Below, in pieces: positions 14,861 to 23,834 of a DNA stretch of 64,000 nt. Position 1 is the stretch's first letter; the number at the start of each line of letters is the position of its first letter. The notes under the pieces are model-generated. The model was given only the letters and a program-made list of their open reading frames with translations. It did no database searches and was not told the DNA's origin. The DNA is from Oscillospiraceae bacterium. Lineage in GTDB: Bacteria; Bacillota; Clostridia; Oscillospirales; JAAYXM01. The position numbers were made by a program, and so were the translations under genes. Where the stretch lies: assembly GCA_015067485.1 (NCBI GenBank), contig SVMJ01000002.1:121060-185059 (forward strand), given 5' to 3'.

Positions 14861-17515
14861 ATGAAAAAGAAAATCCGTAATTTTGATTTGCCGGTAGAAA
14901 TCGGCGGCGTAAAGTTCAGAAACCCGTTCTATGTCGCATCCGGTCCGACCACCAAGAGTGTTGAACAGCTCAAGGTTATTGAAGAATGCGGCTGGGGTGC
15001 AGCTTCCATTAAGCTGACCATCGATCCGGCTCCGTACATCAACCGTAAGCCGCGTTATGCGATCTTCAAAGACCGTAACGCTCTCTGCTTCACCGTTGAA
15101 AAGCGCTTGACCTTCGAACAGGGTCTCAAGCTCATGGTCGATGCAAAGAAAGAACTGAAAGGCGACCTGAAGCTGTTTGCAAACATCACCTATGCAGGCG
15201 ATGACGGTGCAGCAGGTTGGGTCAACATGGCAAAGAAGTTTGAAGAAGCCGGCGCAGACGTCATCGAACTCAATATGTGCTGCCCGAATATGTCCTTCAA
15301 CCTTCAGCTCTCCTCGGGCGATGAAAACGCTTCCGCTAAGAAGACCGGCGCAAGCCTCGGTCAGAACGCAGAAGCAGTTTCCGAAATCGTTCGCGAAATC
15401 AAGAAGGAAATCTCCATTCCGCTCTTTGTTAAGCTGACTCCGGAAGGCGGCCAGATCGCAAAGGTTGCAACCGCTCTGTATGCAGCAGGTGCTGACGCTG
15501 TCGGTGGTACTTCCAACCGTATGGCAATCCCGCCGATCAACATCGAAGAGCCGAACCGTGCTCCGTATCATCTCCAGGACGAAATCTCCATGTCCTGCCA
15601 TTGCGGTAGCTGGGTAAAGCCGCTCGCGCTCCGTGATACATACGAAATCCGTAAGGTCAACGGTCCGGAAGGCAAGATCATGATGGCAGGCGGTATCCGC
15701 AACTGGCATGACGCAATCGAAATGTTCATGTGCGGTGCTGATATGATCGGTATCTGCTCCGAAACCTTGATCTCCGGTTACGACTTCATCGGCGATCTCA
15801 TCGACGGTGTCCGTGACTTCATGCAGTCCCACGGTTACAAGACCACCCGCGATATGCGCGACCTGATCGTTCCGCACGTCAGAAGTGCACAGGATGTTAC
15901 CTTGTACCACGGCTATGCACACATCAAGGAAGAACTCGCAGCTCCCTGTAAGGGCACCTGCCCGGCACACGTTCCGGCACAGGCATACATCCATAAGATC
16001 GCACAGGGCGAGTACGAAGAAGCATACAACCTCATCGTTGGTGCTGCTCCGCTCATGAGCATCTGTGGTCAGGTTTGCAGCCATCCGTGTGAACTTGCAT
16101 GTACCCGTGGTGTTACCGGTCGTGCGATCCAGATCCGTGATCTGAAGGAATTCGCGATCGACCAGGCAAAGAAGAACGGTTGGAAGCCGAACACTGCTAA
16201 GGCAGAAAACAACGGCAAGCGCGTTGCTGTTATCGGTTCCGGCCCGGCTGGCTTCTCCGCTGCATGGTATCTTGCAAAAGCAGGCTATGCAGTTACCGTA
16301 TTTGAAAAAGAAGCATACCTCGGCGGTATGATGCGCTTTGCAATTCCGGACTTCCGTATGGATAAGGGCGCAATCGACGCTGAATTCAAACTCCTTGAAT
16401 CCATGGGCGTCACCTTCAAGACCGGTGTCACCTTCGGCAAGGACATCACTGTTGACTCTCTGAAGAAAGACGGCTTCGATGCAGTCTTTGCAGGTATCGG
16501 CGCACAGTGCGGCACTCTCCCGGGTGTTGCAGGCGAAGATGCTGAAGGCGTTATCTCCGCTGTTGACTTCCTGAAGGAAGTTTACGATGGCAAGAAACCG
16601 GTTGTCGGCGAACGCGTTGTCGTTCTCGGTGGCGGCTTCACCGCGGTTGACGCTGCTCGCAGCGCACTCCGTTTGGGCGCGAAGGAAGTCTACATTGCTT
16701 ATCGCCGTACCCGTGATGAAATGCCGGCTACCGGCGATGAAATCGCAGAGGCAGAAGCAGAAGGCGTCAAGATCATGTACCTGGTCAGCCCGGTTGAAAT
16801 CGTGAAGGCAGGAAACAAGGTCTCCGCTATCAAGATGAGCACCCAGGTCCTCGGTGATGCTGATGCAAGCGGTCGCCGTCGTCCGGAAGGCGTCAGCGAT
16901 GCTGTCTTCACTCTCCCGTGCGACTGCGTGATCTCCGCTGTCGGTCAGAAGCCGGATGCAGCAGCAACTGCTGAACTCATTTGCGACAAGAAGGGCATGA
17001 TCGCGGTTGACCGCGACACTATGACTGTTGATAACTTTGTCTTCGCGGGTGGCGACGCTGTCGAAGTCCGTAATATCATCTCCGCTATCGCTGACGGTCG
17101 TCGTGCTGCTTACAGCATCGACAGCACACTCACCGGTGGCAAGCCGACCGTTGAATTCGTTGGAGAATATCCGGTTGTTGATGCACAGAAGGTTCTCCAT
17201 CGTAACCCGTACTTCACCGACGGTGCAGCAGTCAACCTTGAAACCGCTGAAGGTGCAGACCGCGTGAAGAACTTTGACACCTTCCGCCGTGTCATGACCG
17301 AAGAAGAAGCAATCGCAGAAGCATCCCGCTGCTTGCAGTGTGGTTGCGGCGAAGGCTGCCAGCTCTGTAAGACCATTTGTACCGACTTTGCTCCGTTCAT
17401 CATCAAGGCTGATGCGGTTCAGATCAACTCCGACAAGTGTGTCGCTTGCGGTATGTGCTACAACCGTTGCCCGAACGGCAATATCGAAATGATCGACACT
17501 CACGAAAAAGTTTAA
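14861..17515 (+). CDS. Fused PreA-like / GltD-like iron-sulfur flavoprotein (permuted dihydropyrimidine dehydrogenase architecture)
   Basis: An 884-residue fusion. Residues about 10-345 are a dihydroorotate-dehydrogenase-type TIM barrel like PreA (CPNMS at 141-145, KLTPEGG at 191-197). A GltD/PreT-like half follows with a double-cluster cysteine domain from Cys363 (CKGTCPAHVPAQ, SICGQVCSHPCELAC), FAD fold VAVIGSGPAG near 455 and NADPH fold VVVLGGGFTA near 586. Two C-terminal [4Fe-4S] motifs (from Cys824, and CVACGMCYNRCP near 860) end the protein. Mammalian dihydropyrimidine dehydrogenase has the same parts with the GltD half first. By eye, the position of its catalytic Cys (GLACGQ) is Leu here (GASLGQ, 163-168). 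NADPH-driven reduction or oxidation of an organic substrate is likely; pyrimidine as substrate is doubtful given the sugar-type neighbours. Confidence 0.8.
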   Translation: MKKKIRNFDLPVEIGGVKFRNPFYVASGPTTKSVEQLKVIEECGWGAASIKLTIDPAPYINRKPRYAIFKDRNALCFTVEKRLTFEQGLKLMVDAKKELKGDLKLFANITYAGDDGAAGWVNMAKKFEEAGADVIELNMCCPNMSFNLQLSSGDENASAKKTGASLGQNAEAVSEIVREIKKEISIPLFVKLTPEGGQIAKVATALYAAGADAVGGTSNRMAIPPINIEEPNRAPYHLQDEISMSCHCGSWVKPLALRDTYEIRKVNGPEGKIMMAGGIRNWHDAIEMFMCGADMIGICSETLISGYDFIGDLIDGVRDFMQSHGYKTTRDMRDLIVPHVRSAQDVTLYHGYAHIKEELAAPCKGTCPAHVPAQAYIHKIAQGEYEEAYNLIVGAAPLMSICGQVCSHPCELACTRGVTGRAIQIRDLKEFAIDQAKKNGWKPNTAKAENNGKRVAVIGSGPAGFSAAWYLAKAGYAVTVFEKEAYLGGMMRFAIPDFRMDKGAIDAEFKLLESMGVTFKTGVTFGKDITVDSLKKDGFDAVFAGIGAQCGTLPGVAGEDAEGVISAVDFLKEVYDGKKPVVGERVVVLGGGFTAVDAARSALRLGAKEVYIAYRRTRDEMPATGDEIAEAEAEGVKIMYLVSPVEIVKAGNKVSAIKMSTQVLGDADASGRRRPEGVSDAVFTLPCDCVISAVGQKPDAAATAELICDKKGMIAVDRDTMTVDNFVFAGGDAVEVRNIISAIADGRRAAYSIDSTLTGGKPTVEFVGEYPVVDAQKVLHRNPYFTDGAAVNLETAEGADRVKNFDTFRRVMTEEEAIAEASRCLQCGCGEGCQLCKTICTDFAPFIIKADAVQINSDKCVACGMCYNRCPNGNIEMIDTHEKV

Positions 17516-17533
17516 TCGAAAGGGTTTTTCACG

Positions 17534-18349
17534 ATGAATATGTTTTCTCTTGAAGGCAAAGTAGCAGTCGTTACCGGTGCAGGTGGCGTACTGTGCGCTG
17601 AAATCTCCAAAGGTCTTGCAAAAGCAGGTGCAACCGTAGCTCTGCTTGATCTCCGTTTGGATATGGCGGAAAAGGCAGCAGAAGCAATCCGTGCTGAGGG
17701 CGGCAACGCTGCAGCATTCGAATGCAACGTGCTCGAGCGCGCAAGCATCGAAAAAGCAAAAGACGCAGTTATGGCAAAGTTCGGCCGTGTCGACATCCTG
17801 CTCAACGGCGCAGGTGGCAACCATCCGAAGGGAAGCACCAGCGACGAAATGTCCTTCTTTGACATCCCGCAGGATGCAGTCCAGTGGGTCTTCAACCTGA
17901 ATATTCTCGGTACTATCATGCCGACTCAGGTCTTCGGTAAACTCTTCGCAGAACAAGACAGCGGCTGCGTTGTCAACATCAGTTCCATGAGCGCATATCA
18001 TCCGCTCACCAGAACCGTTGCATACTCTGCGGCAAAAGCAGGTGTTACCAACTTCACCGAATGGATGGCTGTCCACTTCAACCAGGAATATTCCAAGAAC
18101 ATCCGCGTCAATGCAATCGCTCCGGGCTTCCTGCTCACCCAGCAGAACTACTATCTGATGGTTGACGAGAAGACGGGCGGCAACACTCCGCGCGCAGAAA
18201 AGGTTCTCGGCAAGACCCCGATGGACCGTTTCGGCGAACCGTCCGAATTGGTCGGCGGCGTCATCTTCCTCTGCTCGGATGCTGCTAAGTTCGTAAACGG
18301 CGTGGTTCTGCCGATCGACGGCGGTTTCAACGCATATTCCGGCGTATAA
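17534..18349 (+). CDS. SDR family oxidoreductase, mannonate oxidoreductase-like
   Basis: A 271-residue short-chain dehydrogenase. Cofactor motif TGAGGVLCAEI, the NNAG-equivalent NGAGGN, and catalytic Ser-Tyr-Lys (SSMSAYHPLTRTVAYSAAK). The C-terminus FVNGVVLPIDGGFNAYSGV and the GNHPKG segment recall Bacillus YjmF-type D-mannonate/fructuronate oxidoreductases. It is the third gene of the operon, 18 bases after the flavoprotein, and ends at a strong terminator. A hexuronate-like or related polyol acid substrate is inferred; the exact one is not. Confidence 0.87.
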   Translation: MNMFSLEGKVAVVTGAGGVLCAEISKGLAKAGATVALLDLRLDMAEKAAEAIRAEGGNAAAFECNVLERASIEKAKDAVMAKFGRVDILLNGAGGNHPKGSTSDEMSFFDIPQDAVQWVFNLNILGTIMPTQVFGKLFAEQDSGCVVNISSMSAYHPLTRTVAYSAAKAGVTNFTEWMAVHFNQEYSKNIRVNAIAPGFLLTQQNYYLMVDEKTGGNTPRAEKVLGKTPMDRFGEPSELVGGVIFLCSDAAKFVNGVVLPIDGGFNAYSGV

Positions 18350-18363
18350 CCCAAAAACACAAC

Positions 18364-18395
18364 AAGAGCAGGCCAAAGCCTGCTCTTTGTTTTTT
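18364..18395 (+). terminator. Intrinsic terminator directly ahead of the amidohydrolase RBS
   Basis: A 10-bp perfect stem AAGAGCAGGC / GCCTGCTCTT, CAAA loop, then TGTTTTTT. The next gene's AGGAGAGAG ribosome binding site begins at 18396, right after the T tract, so the amidohydrolase is either expressed by readthrough or from a promoter inside the SDR gene. Confidence 0.9.
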
Positions 18396-18408
18396 AGGAG
18401 AGAGTCAT

Positions 18409-20001
18409 ATGACTATTTATGAAAACGGGAAAATCCATACTATGTCGGAATCGGATATTGTTACCGATGCGCTCGCGGTGGAAAACGGCAAAATTGTAGC
18501 CCTTGGCGATGATGCACGTGCACTCCAAGGCGAGCGTGTGGACCTCGGCGGAAAAACCGTTATTCCGGGGCTGATCGACACCCACTTGCATCTGCTTACA
18601 GGTGCCGACAGTGAAGCGGACGGGGAAATGCTGATCCCCACTTCGATTCCAGAACTGCTCGAAGATTTGAAAAAGCGTGTTGCGAATGAGCCGCAAGGCG
18701 AATGGATCGTCTACAAAAACACATACCCGCTCCGTTTGGATGAACTGCGCTACCCCACGATCAAAGAACTCGATGCGGTCGCACCTGACCATCCGGTGGT
18801 CGTGGACGGATACTATTCGAGCCAACTCAACTCCTGTGCTCTCGGTAAGTTGGATTTGAACAATCTCCCGATGGGCGGAAAGGTGGTCTATGACAACAAC
18901 GGAGAAAAGACCGGGGTTCTGCTCAACTGCGCGGCACTCATCACACCGTTTGCAAAAAAACGTGTACACTCTTCGGCAAAAGATGCACTCCGCGGGATGA
19001 TGGAACAGTACAATCGAGTAGGCATCACATCCGCAATCGAAGGTATTGGCAGTTTTGATGAGATCCGCAATGTCCAATCCCTTTGCGATGAAGGACGCCA
19101 AACCGTGCGTATGCGCTATACATTGATGGCACCAATTCAGAACGAAGAAGCGTTTCTGGAAGAACTAAGCGGTTTGGAACTGAATGCAGAATACGGCGCG
19201 GTTCGATTTCTGAAGAACACAGTTGACGGCGGTATCTTGACGGGAACTTCCCTGATGCAGGAACCGTTTATCAACAAAGAAGAAATTTTCGGTCTCTACG
19301 GTGTGGGCGACGATTGGCGCGGAAACCATGTTACCAAGCATGATGTACTGACAAGGTGCATTCGTTTGGCGCACCGCGCAGGGCTCCAGCACAGCGCACA
19401 CTGCGTGGGGGATGGGGCAATCAAGGCACTCCTTGCCGCTTATGCGGATGTAGGGGAGAGTAAAAACCGCCGTCACGCGGTATTGCATGGCGACTTTGTT
19501 GATGATGCGATTTTGAATCGGGCGAAGGAACTTGATGTCCAAATCCTGTTCCAGCCCGCTTGGCATTATATGGATGCACCCAACGTGAGAAAAATTTTGC
19601 CCGAGAGCGAAGCGGTCCGCTTCCAGCCGTATCGCAAAATGCTGGATTCCGGGGTCAAAGTCGCGGCGGGCAGTGACCACATGGTGAAATGGGATGAACG
19701 ACTCGGCTGCAATCCGTTCGATCCGTTCCTTGGGTTGTATAATATGGTAACTTGCGCGGCACGTGACGGGAAGCGTTATCAGCCGGAGCAGGCGATCAGC
19801 CGTAACGAAGCACTCGCTTGCTACACCAGACACGCAGCATACGCAAGTTTCGATGAGAACCTTTACGGCACACTCGAAGTAGGCAAATGTGCAGACTTCC
19901 TGGTGCTGGACCGTGACTACTTCACTTGTGCAGAAGAGGAAATCATCGATATTCGTCCTGAGATGACCTTTGTTGGTGGAAAACTCGTGTGGGAAGCATA
20001 G
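18409..20001 (+). CDS. YtcJ-like metal-dependent amidohydrolase
   Basis: A 530-residue member of the amidohydrolase superfamily (Amidohydro_3/YtcJ group). A small N-terminal beta-sandwich is followed by the metal-binding HxH in PGLIDTHLHLL (His59, His61), later barrel strands with HSAHCVGDGAI and GSDHM, and a C-terminal return to the beta-sandwich (VGKCADFLVLDRDYF). Members hydrolyse N-acyl or cyclic amide bonds in diverse substrates. RBS AGGAGAGAG precedes the ATG. It may belong with the upstream oxidoreductase operon, where a dihydropyrimidine-like ring opener would fit the PreA homology, but that is speculative. Confidence 0.82.
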   Translation: MTIYENGKIHTMSESDIVTDALAVENGKIVALGDDARALQGERVDLGGKTVIPGLIDTHLHLLTGADSEADGEMLIPTSIPELLEDLKKRVANEPQGEWIVYKNTYPLRLDELRYPTIKELDAVAPDHPVVVDGYYSSQLNSCALGKLDLNNLPMGGKVVYDNNGEKTGVLLNCAALITPFAKKRVHSSAKDALRGMMEQYNRVGITSAIEGIGSFDEIRNVQSLCDEGRQTVRMRYTLMAPIQNEEAFLEELSGLELNAEYGAVRFLKNTVDGGILTGTSLMQEPFINKEEIFGLYGVGDDWRGNHVTKHDVLTRCIRLAHRAGLQHSAHCVGDGAIKALLAAYADVGESKNRRHAVLHGDFVDDAILNRAKELDVQILFQPAWHYMDAPNVRKILPESEAVRFQPYRKMLDSGVKVAAGSDHMVKWDERLGCNPFDPFLGLYNMVTCAARDGKRYQPEQAISRNEALACYTRHAAYASFDENLYGTLEVGKCADFLVLDRDYFTCAEEEIIDIRPEMTFVGGKLVWEA

Positions 20002-20046
20002 TTTCGGGAGACTTTTCATATAGTGTGACAAACGGGGTGACACTGT

Positions 20047-20916
20047 ATGATGCAAAAATTAACACGTGTGTTTTTGACGGTGGTAGTGCTGTTTGGCGTT
20101 GCCACCGTTTGCACATTTTTACGCTATGATACTCGTCCGACATCCGCGGTCGTGAAAGATTCGGTCACGCTTCCGATTCTGATGTATCACCAAATTTCCG
20201 GAAAACCAAGCCGTTTGGGGAAATATGTGATTTCTCCCGAGGAGTTTGAACGGGATTGCAAGTTGATTTCCGAGATGGGATTTGAAACGGTTACGGTAAA
20301 TGACTTGATCGCGTATACGCAGGGGACAGGAACACTTCCCGAAAAGCCCATCATGCTCACGTTCGATGACGGATACGAGAGCGACTATGTCTATGCGTTT
20401 CCCATTCTCAAACGCTACGGGATGCGTGCGGTGTCCTCCACGGTGGGCAGCTACACCGAATTGTATTCGGGCGACGTAGTGAAACACATCGACTATTCCC
20501 ATTTGAATTGGGATCAAATGCGTGAGATGCAGGAGTCGGGCGTGTTTGAATTCCAAAACCATTCTTTTGATCTGCACCGCTATTCGGAAGAACGTAAAGG
20601 TTGTCGGAAAAGTGCGACCGAGACCGTGTGGCAATACGACAAACTCATCCGAGAAGACATCCACCACGCGCAGGAACTATTCCAAAAAAATCTCGGAAAT
20701 CCTGCCACTTGTTTTACATACCCGTTCGGGAGCGTGGATGAGAGACTTCGAAACTACATCTTGGAATGCGGTTTTTCCGCGTCATTAGGTGTGTATGAAC
20801 AGGTGAATGTTCTCACGGGTGATCCGAGTGAACTGTATGAACTGGGTCGCTTCAATCGAACACACAATTACGACATCAAACCCATCTTAGAAAAAGCAAC
20901 AGCGCCTACCAAGTAG
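20047..20916 (+). CDS. Membrane-anchored or secreted polysaccharide deacetylase (NodB domain)
   Basis: A 289-residue protein with an N-terminal hydrophobic segment (VFLTVVVLFGVATVCTFL), either signal anchor or uncleaved signal, then a NodB/CE4 fold. Motifs: LTFDDGYESDY (catalytic Asp and metal Asp) and NHSFDLH (metal His pair). Such enzymes remove acetyl groups from peptidoglycan, chitin-like or surface polysaccharides outside the membrane. The 46-base gap to the amidohydrolase leaves it uncertain whether they are cotranscribed. The stop codon lies within the shared terminator hairpin that also ends the convergent HAD gene. Confidence 0.87.
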   Translation: MMQKLTRVFLTVVVLFGVATVCTFLRYDTRPTSAVVKDSVTLPILMYHQISGKPSRLGKYVISPEEFERDCKLISEMGFETVTVNDLIAYTQGTGTLPEKPIMLTFDDGYESDYVYAFPILKRYGMRAVSSTVGSYTELYSGDVVKHIDYSHLNWDQMREMQESGVFEFQNHSFDLHRYSEERKGCRKSATETVWQYDKLIREDIHHAQELFQKNLGNPATCFTYPFGSVDERLRNYILECGFSASLGVYEQVNVLTGDPSELYELGRFNRTHNYDIKPILEKATAPTK

Positions 20917-20925
20917 GCGCTGTTG
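20897..20925. terminator. Bidirectional hairpin between convergent genes
   Basis: A 13-bp perfect inverted repeat (20897-20909 with 20913-20925) and CAA loop overlap the stop of the deacetylase and abut the stop of the HAD gene at 20926. A-rich sequence on the left gives a U tract for minus-strand transcripts. Confidence 0.7.
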
Positions 20926-21741
20926 TTATCGAGAAAAGATATGTTCAAGTGCGCGTGCAACGCCCAGGTTGTCATTCGTTTCGGTCACAAAATCTGCCGC
21001 GTGTTTGATCTCATCGGTCGCATTCCCCATCGCGACCGCAAATCCAACGGTCTCAAACATACTCAAATCGTTCGGGCTGTCTCCAAATGCTACTGCATTT
21101 TTGGGTGAGATGCCAAGATGGTCGCACACGAAGCGCACTGCTTCACCTTTGGAGGTGGTATGCCCCGGCATGATGTCCATCAATCGGTCGCCCGACGATA
21201 CGATGGAAAGCCGAGCTTCGGGATTGACCGATTTTTGCAGATCATCCATCAAGGAAAGATCATCGGTTACCAAACACTTGACTACTTGTGATAAATCCGC
21301 GTCGGGAAACTCGGACATCGGTCGCATGGGGACTTGAAAACGAGGCTCGGCGGTCTTATTGTAATTCACATATTTTTGGATGCGTGTACTGCCTTCGCTG
21401 TAATACACAAAATGCGGAGTGTAGAACAAAAAATCGTACCCGCGAGACAAGCAGTGGTCTTTGAGCAGATGCACATCTTTCGCATCAAAGAATTTTGCGC
21501 TTAACACTTCACCTGTGCATGGGTCTTTCACCACACCGCCGTTACAGGTGATGACGGGTGTATCGATTTGCAGGACAGACAAATGCTCACGAATCTGTAA
21601 ATCCGAGCGACCTGTCGCAAGAACAAGACGAATCCCGCGATCTTTCAGCGCAAGGAGTGCAGAAATTGTTTCCGCGTCCAATTGATTGTTCGAATTCAGC
21701 AGGGTGCCGTCCATGTCGCAAAAGCAACAACGAATCTCCAT
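20926..21741 (-). CDS. HAD superfamily phosphatase, Cof type
   Basis: A 271-residue cytoplasmic HAD hydrolase of the Cof/YbiV class IIB group. Catalytic motif I is DMDGTLL (nucleophile Asp and acid/base Asp), motif II ATGRSD, and motif IV GDSPNDLSMF. These enzymes dephosphorylate sugar phosphates and flavin or pyridoxal precursors with broad specificity. An AGAGAGAG ribosome binding site precedes the ATG. The gene stands alone on the minus strand between two plus-strand units. Confidence 0.9.
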   Translation of the reverse strand: MEIRCCFCDMDGTLLNSNNQLDAETISALLALKDRGIRLVLATGRSDLQIREHLSVLQIDTPVITCNGGVVKDPCTGEVLSAKFFDAKDVHLLKDHCLSRGYDFLFYTPHFVYYSEGSTRIQKYVNYNKTAEPRFQVPMRPMSEFPDADLSQVVKCLVTDDLSLMDDLQKSVNPEARLSIVSSGDRLMDIMPGHTTSKGEAVRFVCDHLGISPKNAVAFGDSPNDLSMFETVGFAVAMGNATDEIKHAADFVTETNDNLGVARALEHIFSR

Positions 21742-21867
21742 AATTTCGTCTCTCTCTTTTCTTGTGGATATGCATCAATTATATAACAAAACGAGAAATA
21801 ACACAAGAATTCGGTGATGATTTGAAAAATTTCGAGATTTTCTCTTTTCAATATCGGAAAAATGATG

Positions 21868-21873
21868 TATAAT
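21868..21873 (+). promoter_or_regulatory. Candidate -10 element of the AraC regulator
   Basis: A perfect TATAAT lies 58 bases upstream of the start. The -35 region (TTTTCA at 21845-21850, 17-base spacing) is weak, so the promoter may need an activator or rely on the upstream TG bases. Confidence 0.4.
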
Positions 21874-21930
21874 AAATCCGATAATTTGATGATAACCAAA
21901 AATCTAATGATGTTTTTTGGAGAGAGATTT

Positions 21931-23457
21931 ATGAAACTCAGGAAATCGAATGCCGGTCAAGCGTTTGCAAAGCCGCTCAGACGTGCGGTTGCGTTTCTGA
22001 ATTTGTGTGGAATCGTCTTGCTTCTGCTGCAGGGCGGTTGTCTTTGGAAACACGGTGCAGAACTTTTGCACCACGAGTGGATCTTGTATTCTGCAAGTTT
22101 CACAGTGATTGTTTTGCTTTGGGTGCTGGCACTTCGAGTAATTGGCAAAAAGATTCGCGAAACAGAAGATGCGGTCGCACTCATCGCTGCCAATACCGAG
22201 CAGAATGACGGTAAATGCGATCTCTATCGTGTGGTACAGGAGAAACTCGAAGCCGAGCAGGAACTGGCGCACGTGCATCGGATGTTGGAAAAACAGCTTG
22301 AGAAACTTACGCTGCAATCTTGTGTGCGCGATACATATGTTGCCATCGAACAGGTGGAACACCGGTTGGATATGGAAACCCCGTATATCATGGGCTATGT
22401 CCATGTTGAGTTTGCTGAGTCATTCCGCATGGAAATCCGTGAACTCGGTAAGACCACGTTTTTCTTAAAAGAACTCATCGCATTGTATTTGGAAAACTTT
22501 GTGCAGGATGCAACCGTGTTCCAAATCGAAAGCGATCAGATCGTGTTTGTGCTAAGCAACACCGCGGAAATTGAGCGGATTCTGCTCATGTTGCAGGATA
22601 AACTGGACAGCGAAGCCGAATATGCGAATTTTACATTCGTGGTATCCGATGTCCATTACCCCCATGAATCGGTCAAAGAAGTGTATGACCGATTGTGTTC
22701 CATCGCAAAGTATCGCATCCCCGGCTCTAAAACCCGTGTACTGCGTGAATCGCAGGAACGCGTGCGCACCGAGCGAACCGCGTTTGACGGAGAACTCCGC
22801 AAAGAGTTTTTGGAAGCGATGCAGAATGAAACCATTGAATACTGCACTCGTTTTGTCAGCCGCTTGATCGACCGCTCTGTATCACGCGGCGGGACAGGCG
22901 TGGAATTGCAACTGCTCTGCTCGGAAGTGAGCGTGAGCATTGATGAACTGCTTTGCGAACTCTTCGGGAGTATCCCGGAAGAACTGGGCAGTTTGAATGC
23001 GTGTCTCAAGTTTTCGCAGGCAATTACGCCTGAACAGTATAAAAAGACGGTGGGAGATTATATTTGCAACGCGGTTACCTATCTACGCCTGCATCGCCGT
23101 ACCGAAGACCATATCATCGGCTTCATTTTGGACTATGTGGAAAAGCATTACGAAGAAGATATTTATCTCAACCTGTTTGCTGAGAAATTGCAACTGACTG
23201 CGGCGTACATTTCGTCGTACTTCAAGGAAAAGATGAATGTCAACTTAAGTGATTATATCAATCATTTCCGCGTGCGGAAAGCCATCGGGCTGATGGAAAC
23301 AACCAATCTCAAGAACAAGGATATTGCTCAAAAAGTGGGTCTTCCGAACATCAATACGTTCATCCGTTTGTTCAAAAAGCACGCAGGTACAACCCCGGGT
23401 GAATATCGAAAACACCATGCTCCGAGCAGTACTGAGTCATTTATTACAGAAATGTGA
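21931..23457 (+). CDS. Membrane-anchored AraC family regulator
   Basis: A 508-residue regulator. Two hydrophobic segments near the N-terminus (FLNLCGIVLLLLQGGCL and LYSASFTVIVLLWVLALRVI) are joined by only about 15 residues. A charged helical stretch, a middle domain without a recognised fold and a C-terminal AraC double helix-turn-helix (about 410-505) follow; the latter includes AAYISSYFKEKMNVNLSDYI and KNKDIAQKVGLPNINTFIRL. The ATG at 21931 has GGAGAGAG at 21919-21926; upstream ATGs lack a binding site. YesN-type regulators that control sugar ABC transporters usually carry a large outside sensor; here the outside loop is tiny. It sits directly before two sugar permease genes it may regulate. 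Confidence 0.83.
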   Translation: MKLRKSNAGQAFAKPLRRAVAFLNLCGIVLLLLQGGCLWKHGAELLHHEWILYSASFTVIVLLWVLALRVIGKKIRETEDAVALIAANTEQNDGKCDLYRVVQEKLEAEQELAHVHRMLEKQLEKLTLQSCVRDTYVAIEQVEHRLDMETPYIMGYVHVEFAESFRMEIRELGKTTFFLKELIALYLENFVQDATVFQIESDQIVFVLSNTAEIERILLMLQDKLDSEAEYANFTFVVSDVHYPHESVKEVYDRLCSIAKYRIPGSKTRVLRESQERVRTERTAFDGELRKEFLEAMQNETIEYCTRFVSRLIDRSVSRGGTGVELQLLCSEVSVSIDELLCELFGSIPEELGSLNACLKFSQAITPEQYKKTVGDYICNAVTYLRLHRRTEDHIIGFILDYVEKHYEEDIYLNLFAEKLQLTAAYISSYFKEKMNVNLSDYINHFRVRKAIGLMETTNLKNKDIAQKVGLPNINTFIRLFKKHAGTTPGEYRKHHAPSSTESFITEM

Positions 23458-23834
23458 AGCGGTGAAAACGGCGGTTTTCGACACGCTTTTTCGAGAAAAG
23501 ATGTATTTTTTGAAACTTTTGCCGCAAAAAGTTCAATCACCGAAAAATCATCATCAAAAATATGGGTAATACTCAGTTTTTTCGATTTTATAATACTTCG
23601 ATATAAAATCATACAAATAAGACTACTTTTTGCACAAAACATCAGTTATAATCAATATGTGGTTTTCTTCGCATGTGGGCAGAATTCACAAAAAACATCT
23701 TGTGAATTTGTACCGAATGTGAAATTCCAAAATACAAAAGAACCATTGTCTGTTTTGTTTGCACGTCAGAACACGGGAATGTTATGATGTGCAAATTGAA
23801 AACAGAAAATGAAATTCAACAAGGAGTGATTTTT
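23458..23834. other. 377-base gap: leader region of the sugar permease operon
   Basis: No gene is evident. It holds a TATAAT at 23647-23652 with a poor -35, an inverted repeat at 23683-23708 (listed separately) and AT-rich sequence. An ATG at 23784 is in frame with the permease but has no binding site. Confidence 0.5.
23683..23708. repeat. Inverted repeat in the permease leader, possible operator or hairpin
   Basis: AATTCACAA (23683-23691) and TTGTGAATT (23700-23708) form a perfect 9-bp inverted repeat around an 8-base loop, about 40 bases downstream of a TATAAT. It could be a regulator site, for instance for the adjacent AraC protein, or an RNA hairpin. Confidence 0.5.

Noticed and set aside
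13553..18376. A 1607-codon open frame on the minus strand
   Set aside because: It is antisense to four well-supported genes; it stays open because the codon bias of the sense genes rarely gives stops in that frame. The translation is Cys/Asp/His-rich nonsense with no binding site.
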